64,000 bases of DNA, from positions 3,658,001 to 3,722,000 of the forward strand of contig NZ_RBKS01000001.1 in NCBI RefSeq assembly GCF_003634555.1, read 5' to 3'. The stretch comes from Frondihabitans australicus (GTDB lineage: Bacteria; Actinomycetota; Actinomycetes; Actinomycetales; Microbacteriaceae). Below, piece after piece: positions 23,611 through 31,814 of the stretch (the first letter of the stretch is position 1; each line of letters starts with the position of its first letter). The notes beneath the pieces were generated by a model. That model did no database searches. It was not told where the DNA came from and was given only the letters and a program-made list of their open reading frames with translations. The position numbers were made by a program, and so were the translations under genes.

Positions 23611-24596
23611 GCGCCGACGTGCGACAGGCCGAGGTCGGCCTTCACCGACTCCGGCCACGCCGCGACATCGAGACCGTGCGTGCGCAGCAGAGCCAGCGTG
23701 ACTCGCTCGAGGCCCCAGGCCATGCACGAGGAGTGCGCCGGAGTGCCATCGGCCTGGTCGATGCCGAAGATCGGGCCGAAGTGCGCGCCCGCGTGGTTGC
23801 CGGAGGCGATCGCGGTGCCCTCGTCGAGGTCGCCGTAGATCTTCACGACCACCTCGAGCTTCGCCTCGTCGGCCAGCTGGTTGGAGGCGAGGAACTTGCC
23901 GGTGCGGCCGAAGAACGGGTCGTTGGCGGCGACGATCTTCGCGTCGAGCCCGAGCTCCTGCAGCCCCTTGACCTGGCGCTGGCTCATGACGTCGCGGAAC
24001 GTCTTGGCAGCGGCCGGGTCGCCGAGGAACACGAGCTCCTGCATGCGGAAGGCCTGGAGGCGCATCGGGTCGTTCGACGGCTCGTGGCGGAACGAGAAGC
24101 CGCGCACGTTGATCACGCGGCCGCCCTCGGGCAGGGTGCCGCGGAGGCGCTCGTAGACCGGGTGGCAGACCGCCGAGACGAGGGTGGTCTCGGCCGGGAC
24201 GAGATAAGGGTCCCACGCCTCGCCGCGCTCGCGCGCCGCGATGAGCTGGCGGTGGTCGGCGTCGGTGCCGCGGAAGCCGTTGACCGTGCCGGCGAGCTGC
24301 GGGAACGACACGATGTAGTCGGTCAGCTCGTACTCGTCGCGCGACATGACCGGCGCGAAGCGGTAGCGCTCGGGCTTCTGGTCGGCGAACGAGCGTGCGA
24401 CGTAGGCGCAGAGGCCGTCGACGATGTCGTCGAAGAGGCCCGAGCGGCCGTAGAGGCCGGGCTGGCCGGCATCCACGAGGAGCCCTGCGGCCAGGATCTC
24501 GGCGCGGAACTCGTCGCGCGCGACGTCGAGGGCGCTGCGTTCGTCGGCGGCGGCCGGCGCGTCGGTGGTGGGCGTGGTGCTGAGCGTGTCGGTCAT
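23607..24596 (-). CDS. Amino acid:[carrier protein] ligase (class II aminoacyl-tRNA synthetase homologue)
   Basis: The 329-residue enzyme lacks a tRNA-binding domain and matches the stand-alone, atypical seryl-tRNA-synthetase-like ligases (Bradyrhizobium Bll0957 type) that activate glycine or alanine with ATP and attach it to the phosphopantetheine arm of a dedicated carrier protein. The three zinc ligands expected from that family are present at the right spacing: Cys144 (SAVCHP), Glu187 (RMQELVF) and Cys291 (HSSCMAWGLERV). Motif-2-like RGFSFRHEPS (165-174) and motif-3-like GLERVTLALLRTHG (295-308) are clear. The carrier is probably the ACP half of the fusion at 25777-26430. Both gene ends overlap neighbours by 4 nt (ATGA), which fixes the start. 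Confidence 0.88.
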   Translation of the reverse strand: MTDTLSTTPTTDAPAAADERSALDVARDEFRAEILAAGLLVDAGQPGLYGRSGLFDDIVDGLCAYVARSFADQKPERYRFAPVMSRDEYELTDYIVSFPQLAGTVNGFRGTDADHRQLIAARERGEAWDPYLVPAETTLVSAVCHPVYERLRGTLPEGGRVINVRGFSFRHEPSNDPMRLQAFRMQELVFLGDPAAAKTFRDVMSQRQVKGLQELGLDAKIVAANDPFFGRTGKFLASNQLADEAKLEVVVKIYGDLDEGTAIASGNHAGAHFGPIFGIDQADGTPAHSSCMAWGLERVTLALLRTHGLDVAAWPESVKADLGLSHVGA

Positions 24597-25780
24597 CGGC
24601 GGGACTTCTTTCGCTGGAGCAGCGAGAGCTGCGCGTTGTTGGCGAGGATGCGGTCGTTGTTGATCATGACCGCGGTTCCGTAGCTGTCACGGAGGAGACG
24701 GCCGAGGCTCACGTCGGAGTCCTGCCGGTAGCCCGCGATGCCCGTGACGAGCATGGCGCGGGAGACGATGTCGATCAGCGACTCGGAGGCCGTGATCTTC
24801 AGCGAGTTGAAGGCGATCGCGTACGGCACGCTGGTGAGGGTGCGCGGCTGGTCGCGGAGGTCCTCGAAGGTGCGGAACGCGTCCGCGACGACGGCCTCGA
24901 AGGCCGTGACGGCGCCCAGGAGCTCGGCGAGACGCGTGGCCGACGGAGGCAGCGTGCCGATCGACTTCCTCGCGGCGCGCTGAGTCGCCGTCGTGGCGCG
25001 GTCGGCGGCGGCGTGAGCGATGCCCAGCCACACCGCGGCCCACAGCGAGTGCGACACGGGCAGCATCGTCTCGGCCGAGATCGTGGCGTAGTCGACGTCG
25101 AGCACGTGGTCGGCGGGCACGTCGGCGTGGAGCTCGAAGCCGGGCGACGCGGTGCCGCGCATGCCGAGGGTGTCCCACTCGCCGATCTGCGTGAGCGTGG
25201 TCGACGTCACCGGGCAGACGACGAAGACCTGGTCGGAGGCCGGAGCGTCGGCGTTGCGGCGGGCGGTCGCGAGCACGACGTCGGCGTGGGCGCCGTACGA
25301 GATGACCGGAGCGGTCTTCGCCAGCGAGACGCGGCCGTTCGGCTGCCGGTCGACGAAGCAGCTCGACGTGCGGATGCTGCCGCCGATGCCCGCCTCGGTC
25401 GTGGCCGAGGCGAACAGCGCGCCCTCGCGGGCGAGGGTGAGGAGGACGTCGCGCACGGCGTCGTTCTCGAGGCCGTGACGCGTGAGGCAGAGCACCTGGA
25501 TCTGGTGCATCGCGAAGATCATGGCGCTCGCCGAGCAGGCCTCGCCGACGATCGTCGCGATCTCGCCGAGCTCGGTGACCGAGGCGTCCTCGCCGCCGAG
25601 CTCGCTCGGCACCGCGGCGGCGAGGAGGCCGGTGTCGCGGAAGGCGGCGATCGCCTCCTGCGGGAACCGTGCGCGCGAGTCGACGTCGTCCGCGAAGCGC
25701 GCGGCGATGTCGGCGACCCGCTGGGCGCGCTCGACGAGCGAGCCCTCGCGCGTGATCGATCCCGCGAGCAGGTCGCTCAC
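24593..25780 (-). CDS. Acyl-CoA dehydrogenase-family flavoprotein
   Basis: The 395-residue protein has the acyl-CoA dehydrogenase fold pattern: an N-terminal helical part (AIAAFRDTGLLAAAVPSELGGEDAS, about 42-66), a FAD-contacting middle part (LFASATTEAGIGGSIRTS, with GEWDTLGMRGTASPGFEL later) and a C-terminal helical bundle (MLVTGIAGYRQDSDVSLGRLLRDSYGTAVM) that covers the flavin. These enzymes remove two hydrogens from acyl thioesters. In an operon with an aminoacyl:carrier ligase, the likely substrate is an aminoacyl or acyl group on the carrier protein rather than acyl-CoA, as known for prolyl-carrier oxidases in pyrrole formation; this is inference. The GTG start overlaps the upstream stop (GTGA). 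Confidence 0.82.
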   Translation of the reverse strand: MSDLLAGSITREGSLVERAQRVADIAARFADDVDSRARFPQEAIAAFRDTGLLAAAVPSELGGEDASVTELGEIATIVGEACSASAMIFAMHQIQVLCLTRHGLENDAVRDVLLTLAREGALFASATTEAGIGGSIRTSSCFVDRQPNGRVSLAKTAPVISYGAHADVVLATARRNADAPASDQVFVVCPVTSTTLTQIGEWDTLGMRGTASPGFELHADVPADHVLDVDYATISAETMLPVSHSLWAAVWLGIAHAAADRATTATQRAARKSIGTLPPSATRLAELLGAVTAFEAVVADAFRTFEDLRDQPRTLTSVPYAIAFNSLKITASESLIDIVSRAMLVTGIAGYRQDSDVSLGRLLRDSYGTAVMINNDRILANNAQLSLLQRKKSRR

Positions 25781-26430
25781 CGGGCGTCCGCGGCGGCGTC
25801 GGCCGGAACGAGGCTGCGCGCGGCGGCCTCGATCGCGGCGATCGTCGCGAACGTGTCGCGGCTGAGGAGCTCGTCGGGGAACTCGATGTCGAGCTCGTCC
25901 TCGAGGGCGAGCATGACGTTGACCGTGGCGTGGGAGGACAGCCCCGCCTGGTAGAGGTCGTCGGTGTCGAGGAGGGACTCGACGGGGCTGGTCAGATGCC
26001 CGTAGGCGCTGAGGGAGGCGCGGATGGCGTCGTTCACGATCCGGGGTTCCTTTCGGGTAAGGAGCGTCACGGCGGTCGCGAGGGCACGGCCGGTGTCGTG
26101 ACTGAGCGAGATCTCGATCCTGCCTACTCCCTGGTGGAGGGCGGCCTCCCGGGCCAGGCCGTGAAGCCTCACCAGGGGAGCGCCCGACGGGGCGTTGGCG
26201 ATCTCGATGTCTCGGTAGGGCAGGGCTGCCGACGAGGGCAGTCGCAGGATTTTCGCGACTGCCTCCTTCCCGGCGAATCGCGCGGCCAGCCGTTCCGGGT
26301 CGCGCGCACTCTGGCTGAGCTCGAGCGGGGTGAACAGTCGGCCGAGGTAGCGGTCGCCGAACGCCGCCACCGAGCTCTCGAGGTCGGACACGGAGAAGAC
26401 ATCCGTGCCGATTCGGGCGCGCGGGAGCAT
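25777..26430 (-). CDS. Holo-ACP synthase fused to an acyl/aminoacyl carrier protein
   Basis: Residues 1-131 match AcpS-type phosphopantetheinyl transferases: RIGTDVFSVSDLE with the metal-binding Asp (residue 10), FAGKEAVAK with Glu56, and the closing ISLSHDTGRALATAV. Residues 132-217 are a four-helix carrier protein with DDLYQAGLSSHATVNVMLALEDEL; the phosphopantetheine Ser is in SS at 165-166, the GLSS form seen in carriers of amino acid:carrier ligases. The enzyme can thus modify its own fused carrier. An internal GTG (V132, base 26037) is preceded by GAAAGGA at good spacing, so free carrier may also be made. The chosen ATG follows AGGGGAC. This is the first gene of a four-gene overlapping operon and overlaps the next by GTGA. 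Confidence 0.85.
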   Translation of the reverse strand: MLPRARIGTDVFSVSDLESSVAAFGDRYLGRLFTPLELSQSARDPERLAARFAGKEAVAKILRLPSSAALPYRDIEIANAPSGAPLVRLHGLAREAALHQGVGRIEISLSHDTGRALATAVTLLTRKEPRIVNDAIRASLSAYGHLTSPVESLLDTDDLYQAGLSSHATVNVMLALEDELDIEFPDELLSRDTFATIAAIEAAARSLVPADAAADAR

Positions 26431-26489
26431 GACGGGCAGGTCCCCTCGGGTAGGGAAGTCGCCGGGGCGGGTAGTTCCCGGCACGCTCG

Positions 26490-26495
26490 ATCGTA
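26490..26495 (-). promoter_or_regulatory. Candidate -10 box of the carrier-protein biosynthetic operon
   Basis: TACGAT on the minus strand lies about 60 nt before the fusion-gene ATG, leaving a leader of about 50 nt that carries the AGGGGAC ribosome site. Confidence 0.35.
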
Positions 26496-26603
26496 CTCTG
26501 CGGCCATGTCCTCCATCTAGGGGACACGAGACCCCCAAGAGGGGGTGACAACGGTGACAGCCGCGCGATTCTGCCCAGCGGCCGGAGATGCGACCATGGA
26601 GGC

Positions 26604-28247
26604 ATGACCGCCACGCTCGTCGCCAAGGGCCTCGCCGGTGGCTACGCCGCCCGCACTCTGTTCGAGGGGCTCGACCTCACCGTCTCGCCGGGCGACGTGA
26701 TCGGCGTCGTCGGGGTGAACGGCGCGGGCAAGTCGACGCTGCTCGGGATCCTGGGCGGCGGAGTCCAGCCGCTCGCGGGCACCGTCTCGCTGGCGCCGCC
26801 CGACGGGTTCGTGGGCTTCCTGCCGCAGGAGCACGAGAGGGTCGCGGGCGAGACCGTCGCCGCGTACATCGCTCGCCGCACGGGGTGCGCGCAGGCGTCC
26901 GTCGAGATGGACGATGCTGCGGCGGCTCTCGGCGATCCTGCCGCCCCGGCCGACGCGAACGACGTCTACGCTGGGGCGCTCGAACGGTGGCTCGCGGCGG
27001 GTGCCGCCGACCTCGACGAGCGCCTGCCCGTCACGCTCGGCGAACTCGGCCTGACGCTCTCGGCCGACGCGATGATGACGTCGCTGTCGGGAGGGCAGGC
27101 GGCCCGAGTGGGCCTGGCCGCGCTCCTGCTCAGCCGCTTCGACGTCGTTCTTCTCGACGAGCCCACCAACGACCTCGACCTCGACGGGCTGGCACGGCTG
27201 GAGGACTTCGTGCGCGGCCTGCGCGGCGGGGTGGTGCTGGTGAGTCACGACCGCGAATTCCTCGCGCGCTGCTGCACCTCGGTGCTCGAGCTCGACCTGC
27301 CGCAGTCGTCGCATCGGCTCTTCGGCGGATCGTACGAGTCGTACCTGGAGGAGCGCGAGATCGCCCGCCAGCACGCCCGTGACGCGTTCGAGGCGTTCGC
27401 CGACACGAAGGCCGACCTCGTCGCCCGCGCCCGTACCCAGCGCGAGTGGTCGAGCCAGGGCGTGCGCAACGCGATGAAGAAGGCGCCCGACAACGACAAG
27501 ATCCGGCGGAAGGCATCGGTCGAGTCGAGCGAGAAGCAGGCGCAGAAGGTGCGGCAGATGGAGTCGCGCATCAAGCGGCTCGACGAGGTCGACGAACCCC
27601 GCAAGGAATGGCAGCTGCAGTTCACGATCGGCTCGGCACCGCGGTCGTCGTCGGTCGTCTCGACGCTGTCGGAGGCCACCTTCACGCAGGGCTCGTTCAC
27701 GCTCGGCCCCGTCTCGCTGCAGGTGTCGGGCGGCGATCGCATCGGCATCACCGGGCCCAACGGCGCGGGCAAGTCGACGCTCCTCCGGGGCCTGTTGGGA
27801 ACGCAGGAGCCGACGACCGGCACCGCGTCTCTCGGCGCGAGCGTCGCCGTCGGTGAGATCGACCAGGCCCGCGCCCTCTTCGCCGGGCCCACGCCGCTCG
27901 CTGCGGTGTTCGAGGGCCTCGTCCCCGACCTCGCGCAGGCGGAGGTGCGCACACTGCTGGCGAAGTTCGGCCTCAAGGCCGACCACGTGGCCCGCCCCGT
28001 CGGGGAGCTCTCGCCCGGCGAGCGGACCCGCGCGGGGCTGGCGCTGCTGCAGGCGCGGGGCGTCAACGTGCTCGTGCTCGACGAGCCGACGAACCACCTC
28101 GATCTGGCCGCGATCGAGCAGCTGGAGGAGGCGCTGGAGTCGTACGACGGCACCCTGCTGCTCGTCACCCACGACCGCCGGATGCTCGACACCGTGCGCC
28201 TCGACCGCCGCTGGCACGTCGACGCCGGTCGTGTCTCCGAGCTGTAG
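26604..28247 (+). CDS. ABC-F family ATPase (ribosome-associated type)
   Basis: The 547-residue protein has two ATP-binding cassettes and no membrane segment. Cassette 1 has GVNGAGKST (about residues 38-46), LSGGQAAR signature and VVLLDEPTNDLDLD Walker B; cassette 2 has GPNGAGKST (about 388-396), ELSPGERTRAGL and VLVLDEPTNHLDL. The long, charged linker (QHARDAFEAFADTKAD to KEWQLQF, about 250-335) corresponds to the P-site tRNA interaction motif. ABC-F proteins bind the ribosomal E site and relieve stalling or displace antibiotics. Its divergent position next to a specialised-metabolite operon makes self-resistance possible, but housekeeping ABC-F members look the same. GGAGG sits only 1 nt before the ATG, so initiation is unusual. 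Confidence 0.88.
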   Translation: MTATLVAKGLAGGYAARTLFEGLDLTVSPGDVIGVVGVNGAGKSTLLGILGGGVQPLAGTVSLAPPDGFVGFLPQEHERVAGETVAAYIARRTGCAQASVEMDDAAAALGDPAAPADANDVYAGALERWLAAGAADLDERLPVTLGELGLTLSADAMMTSLSGGQAARVGLAALLLSRFDVVLLDEPTNDLDLDGLARLEDFVRGLRGGVVLVSHDREFLARCCTSVLELDLPQSSHRLFGGSYESYLEEREIARQHARDAFEAFADTKADLVARARTQREWSSQGVRNAMKKAPDNDKIRRKASVESSEKQAQKVRQMESRIKRLDEVDEPRKEWQLQFTIGSAPRSSSVVSTLSEATFTQGSFTLGPVSLQVSGGDRIGITGPNGAGKSTLLRGLLGTQEPTTGTASLGASVAVGEIDQARALFAGPTPLAAVFEGLVPDLAQAEVRTLLAKFGLKADHVARPVGELSPGERTRAGLALLQARGVNVLVLDEPTNHLDLAAIEQLEEALESYDGTLLLVTHDRRMLDTVRLDRRWHVDAGRVSEL

Positions 28248-29150
28248 TCAGCGCGCGGGGACGCCGGCGAGGGCGTCGCGGAGGAGCGCGACGTCGGCAT
28301 CGGCGTAGAGCTCGGCGATGGCCGAGTCGTTGCCCGTGCCGGAGACGTTGCGTCGGGTGAGCGACGAGATCTGCGTGTCGGGGATCGACAGGTAGCGCGC
28401 CGGAGTCGACGTGACCTGGCGGACCCGTCGCCCCGCGCGGATCGCCGCCCAGTGGAGGTAGAGGTCGTCGGTCTTCGGGACGCGCTCGAAGCCTTCACGG
28501 CCGCGGGTGCGCAGCTCTTGCTGGAAGGCGGGCGGGTACAGGATGCCCGAGACACCGACGCCGAGGTGCGTCACCGCCGGCCGCGACGACGTGCACGCGC
28601 GCCAGGCGGCGTACGGGGCGATGCCGTCGGCGCCGACCACGATCTCGTGCGCCCGGTGGCAGACGACGTCGTCGGGGTGCTCGTCGTGCGCCGTCAGAAG
28701 GTCGGCGAGCCAGGTGATCGGGTAGAAGCCGTCGTCGTCGGCGGTGACGAGCGGAACGTCGAGGGCCGACGTCGACTCGAGGTAGGGGAGGTACTTCTTG
28801 TGCGGCCCGAGGTCGTCGCAGAAGCGCACCTGCAGACCGTGGCCGATCAGCCTCGACAGGGCAGGCGACGGCAGGAACTCGCCCGGCTGCTGGTCCACCC
28901 ACAGGATGATCTCGCGGGGCTTCACGCTGCCCCGCGCGATGCTCTCGATCGCGAGATGGACCGACTCGAGCCGGGTGCCGAACGAGGTGAGCGAGACGAC
29001 CACCCCGGCGTCGCCGGTGATCGAGTCGTGCGCGGAGGCGTTGCGGAGAGCCAGAGACATGGCGGCCAGGTGCGAGAGGGCTCTCTCGCGGACACGGGTG
29101 GCGAGCGATCGGGCGGGCAGATGGGAGCCCTGGCGCGGGGGCGGGGTCAT
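28248..29150 (-). CDS. Glycosyltransferase (GT-A-like), probably cell-surface glycan synthesis
   Basis: The 300-residue soluble protein shows VVSLTSFGTRLESVHLAIESI (about residues 51-71), where many GT-A enzymes start their nucleotide-sugar domain, and VPLVTADDDGFYPITWL (about 130-146), a DDD motif expected to bind the metal and the sugar nucleotide. A KTDDLYLHWAAIRAG segment (about 240) is also typical. Donor and acceptor cannot be told. Its stop codon is directly next to the stop of the convergent ABC-F gene with no spacer. A TAGACT box ends 6 nt before the ATG and no ribosome site is present. Confidence 0.72.
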   Translation of the reverse strand: MTPPPRQGSHLPARSLATRVRERALSHLAAMSLALRNASAHDSITGDAGVVVSLTSFGTRLESVHLAIESIARGSVKPREIILWVDQQPGEFLPSPALSRLIGHGLQVRFCDDLGPHKKYLPYLESTSALDVPLVTADDDGFYPITWLADLLTAHDEHPDDVVCHRAHEIVVGADGIAPYAAWRACTSSRPAVTHLGVGVSGILYPPAFQQELRTRGREGFERVPKTDDLYLHWAAIRAGRRVRQVTSTPARYLSIPDTQISSLTRRNVSGTGNDSAIAELYADADVALLRDALAGVPAR

Positions 29151-29156
29151 GAGAGA

Positions 29157-29162
29157 AGTCTA
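29157..29162 (-). promoter_or_regulatory. -10 box of the leaderless glycosyltransferase gene
   Basis: TAGACT on the minus strand, 6 nt before the ATG at 29150. Confidence 0.5.
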
Positions 29163-29265
29163 GCATGAAGAATATCAGTGGCACGAGGAGCTGTCATGAT
29201 CCTGCGCCCTCGTGTGCCGTCCGCCCGAGAAGAGGGCCGGAGAGACGGGTGTCGCCGCGGGCCTA

Positions 29266-29271
29266 TAGCCT
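29266..29271 (+). promoter_or_regulatory. -10 box of the leaderless cardiolipin synthase gene
   Basis: TAGCCT lies 6 nt before the ATG at 29278; an overlapping TATAGC hexamer is an alternative. Confidence 0.5.
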
Positions 29272-29277
29272 CAACCT

Positions 29278-30741
29278 ATGAACTGGAAGAGGATCGGCGC
29301 CATGTTCGCCGGGATCGTCACCTTCGTGAACGTTCTCATCCGGATCGGGGCGGTGATCACGGTGCCGCGCAAGAGGCGTCCGACCACGGCGCTCGCGTGG
29401 CTGCTGGCCATCTTCGCGTTCCCGATCCCGGGCACGATGGCGCTCAACCTGTTCGGCTCGACGCTGCTGCCCAAGGGCCGCCGCGAGAAGCAGCAGCAGA
29501 TCAACGACTTCATCCTCGACACGACGTCGGGCCTCGACCTCGTCACGAAGGAGGAGAGCTGGCCACGCTGGTTCGGCTCCATCGTCGACCTCAACCGCAA
29601 GCTGGGCGCGATGCCCCTCGTCGGCGGCAACGACGCCGAGCTGATGGACGACTTCGCCGTGACGATGCGCGCGATGACGGCCGCAGTCAAGAAGGCCACC
29701 CGGTACGTGCACGTCGAGTTCTACCTCTTCGCCTACGACAAGGCGACCATCGAGTTCTGCCACGCACTCGAAGACGCGCACCGGCGCGGCGTCACGGTGC
29801 GCGTGCTCTTCGACGACTGGACCACCCGGCGCAACCCGGCGTCGAAGAAGACGATCGCGTGGCTCGAGAAGACCGGGATCCCCTACCGGGCCATGCTGCC
29901 GGTGCGGCCGCGCACGATCCTCTACCGGCGACCCGACCTGCGCAACCACCGCAAGGTCGTCGTCGTCGACGGCACGATCGGGTTCATGGGCTCGCAGAAC
30001 ATGGTCGACCCCGACTACAACAAGGCGGTCAACAAGAGGCGTCACCTGCGCTGGAAGGACCTCATGATCCGCCTCGAGGGCCCGGTCGTGGCCGGTGTGA
30101 ACGCCATCTTCATCACCGACTGGTACGCCGAGACCGACGAGCTGCTCGCGCGCGAGGCCGACCCCATCCACGACGTGCAGGATCCCGACACGCTCGACTG
30201 CCAGATCGTGCCCTCCGGCCCCGGATTCGAGGGCGAGAACAACCTCCGGCTGTTCAACGCGCTCGTGTACGGCGCCACCGAGAAGCTGATCATCGTCAGC
30301 CCCTACTTCGTGCCCGACGACTCGATGCTCTACGCCATCACGACCGCGGCCCAGCGTGGCGTCGAGGTGCAGCTGTTCGCCTGCGAGGTCGGCGACCAGT
30401 TCATGGTGTACCACGCGCAGCGGTCGTACTACGAGACGCTCCTGCGGGCCGGCGTGCGCATCTTCCTCTACGGCAAGCCGATCGTGCTGCACGCCAAGCA
30501 CTTCACCGTCGACGGCGACGTGGCCGTGGTCGGCTCGTCGAACATGGACATGCGCTCGTTCAGCCTCGACTTCGAGGTGTCGGTGATGATCCGCGGTCGG
30601 CGGTTCGTCAACCGGCTGCGCGCCATCGAGGACGACTACCGGTCGAAGAGCCGCGAGCTGTCGCTCGCCGAGTGGCTCGACCGGCCGCTTCTGGCGCGGA
30701 TCCTCGACAACGTGTGCCGGCTGACCGCGGCGGTGCAGTAG
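29278..30741 (+). CDS. cls: Cardiolipin synthase (phospholipase D superfamily)
   Basis: The 487-residue membrane enzyme joins two phosphatidylglycerol molecules (or a related pair) into cardiolipin. Two hydrophobic N-terminal spans (about 5-24 and 35-55) anchor it. Two HKD catalytic motifs are present: NHRKVVVVDGTIGFMGSQN (about residues 222-240) and LHAKHFTVDGDVAVVGSSN (about 403-421). Length and domain order are normal for bacterial Cls. It stands alone, divergent from the glycosyltransferase gene with about 127 bp between the starts; both have leaderless-type promoters. Confidence 0.92.
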   Translation: MNWKRIGAMFAGIVTFVNVLIRIGAVITVPRKRRPTTALAWLLAIFAFPIPGTMALNLFGSTLLPKGRREKQQQINDFILDTTSGLDLVTKEESWPRWFGSIVDLNRKLGAMPLVGGNDAELMDDFAVTMRAMTAAVKKATRYVHVEFYLFAYDKATIEFCHALEDAHRRGVTVRVLFDDWTTRRNPASKKTIAWLEKTGIPYRAMLPVRPRTILYRRPDLRNHRKVVVVDGTIGFMGSQNMVDPDYNKAVNKRRHLRWKDLMIRLEGPVVAGVNAIFITDWYAETDELLAREADPIHDVQDPDTLDCQIVPSGPGFEGENNLRLFNALVYGATEKLIIVSPYFVPDDSMLYAITTAAQRGVEVQLFACEVGDQFMVYHAQRSYYETLLRAGVRIFLYGKPIVLHAKHFTVDGDVAVVGSSNMDMRSFSLDFEVSVMIRGRRFVNRLRAIEDDYRSKSRELSLAEWLDRPLLARILDNVCRLTAAVQ

Positions 30742-30820
30742 CGCCGGTCGCTGACGCGAACGGGGGCGTGGCGGCGGGGGCTCGCGGCGCTCTAGGATTC
30801 CGGCACAGCAAGGGGGAGAC

Positions 30821-31801
30821 ATGCGCATCAGGAGGGTGGCCGCGATCGCCGGCGTCGTCGCGGCGATGGTCGTCGTGGCCGGGGGGACACTCGTGGGGGC
30901 GGGGGTCGCGCTGCGAGCACCCGCGGTGAACGCGTCGGCCGGCAAGCCGTACCCGATCCTGGGCCCCATCACGCCCGCAGGGCACCCCTACGACGAGCTG
31001 GCGATCCTGCGCCGGCAGCGGATGTCGGACGACGTGCTGCCGGCCGCCGCGGTCAAGAGCCAGGACGGCTCGGGCCCGAAGCTGGTCGCAGGATCCGCAC
31101 GTCTCCTCGTCTCCCGCGGCCCGGACACGGTCTGGCTCGTCGTGAACAGCGCCGACGAGGTCTGCGTGATGGACATCGACGCCGGCGGCGGCGGCGCCAC
31201 CGGGTGCACGGAGCCGAACGTGATGGCCACGGCAGGCGAATCGCTCGTCGACGTCACGCTCGGCGGCGGGCACTTCTCGGACGGCATTCAGGTGGTCGCC
31301 GACGGCGCACCGGCAAAGGGCGTGATCCACAGGGGCTATCGCCAGGTCGCACCCAATGTCTGGATGAGCAAGGGAAGCCACGCGACTCCCGTGCACCAGG
31401 CGTCGGCACCGCACGACCCGCTCGCCTTCCCGCTGCAGGCGCCGTACTCGCACTTCGCAATTCTGCGACGGCCGCAGACGGCAGCGGACGCTCCTCCGAA
31501 GTCCTGGTACTCCGACGACACGACGGACGACAGCACCCTGGTGCCGTCCAGCGTCCGGTACGCCGGCAGCTACAAGTCGTACCGGGTGTACGTCGGGGTC
31601 GAGGGAGACGGCGAGACCTGTCTGAAGACCTCCGACATGTCGATCTGCGGCATGGACCTGGGACCCGTCTCGGCCGGGCTGGGCGACAATGGCAAGGACG
31701 GCTCGATCCTCCTCGTGCGCGACAGCGGCGACCACGCGAACGGCATGGACAAGGGCTCGATCCGCATCGGGCAGAACGTGTGGTGGACGCCGCAGGGCTA
31801 G
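30821..31801 (+). CDS. Exported protein with two tandem related domains, unknown function
   Basis: The 326-residue protein has a single N-terminal membrane span or signal (about residues 7-30) after MRIRR and then two similar halves. Half 1 runs from YDELAILRRQRMSDD to GVIHRGYRQVAPNVWM (about 57-180); half 2 runs from YSHFAILRRPQTAAD to GSIRIGQNVWWTPQG (about 205-326). Each half has one conserved pair of Cys positions and a GD/GG turn-rich beta pattern. The duplication points to a two-lobed extracytoplasmic domain; I do not recognise the fold. AGGGGGAGAC forms a good ribosome site. It converges with the nitrilase-family gene, 13 bp apart. Confidence 0.7.
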   Translation: MRIRRVAAIAGVVAAMVVVAGGTLVGAGVALRAPAVNASAGKPYPILGPITPAGHPYDELAILRRQRMSDDVLPAAAVKSQDGSGPKLVAGSARLLVSRGPDTVWLVVNSADEVCVMDIDAGGGGATGCTEPNVMATAGESLVDVTLGGGHFSDGIQVVADGAPAKGVIHRGYRQVAPNVWMSKGSHATPVHQASAPHDPLAFPLQAPYSHFAILRRPQTAADAPPKSWYSDDTTDDSTLVPSSVRYAGSYKSYRVYVGVEGDGETCLKTSDMSICGMDLGPVSAGLGDNGKDGSILLVRDSGDHANGMDKGSIRIGQNVWWTPQG

Positions 31802-31814
31802 AGCGTGCGCGGCG

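Noticed and set aside
21886-24216. A 776-residue start for the double hydrolase
   Set aside because: The first 200 residues are shadow sequence of the ligase gene; the ATG at 23610 overlaps the ligase stop as ATGA.
19193-26450. A shared CTACCCGA-R-GGGACC leader motif before the synthetase gene, the fusion gene and the internal carrier start, as a pathway-specific control element
   Set aside because: A similar CCCGAAGGACACCC context precedes the unrelated surface-protein gene at 52135, so it is more likely a general ribosome-site context.
24593-26626. A 677-residue start for the acyl-CoA dehydrogenase homologue
   Set aside because: The extra N-terminal part is Arg/Pro-rich and lies over the AcpS-carrier gene in another frame; the GTG at 25780 overlaps that gene's stop.
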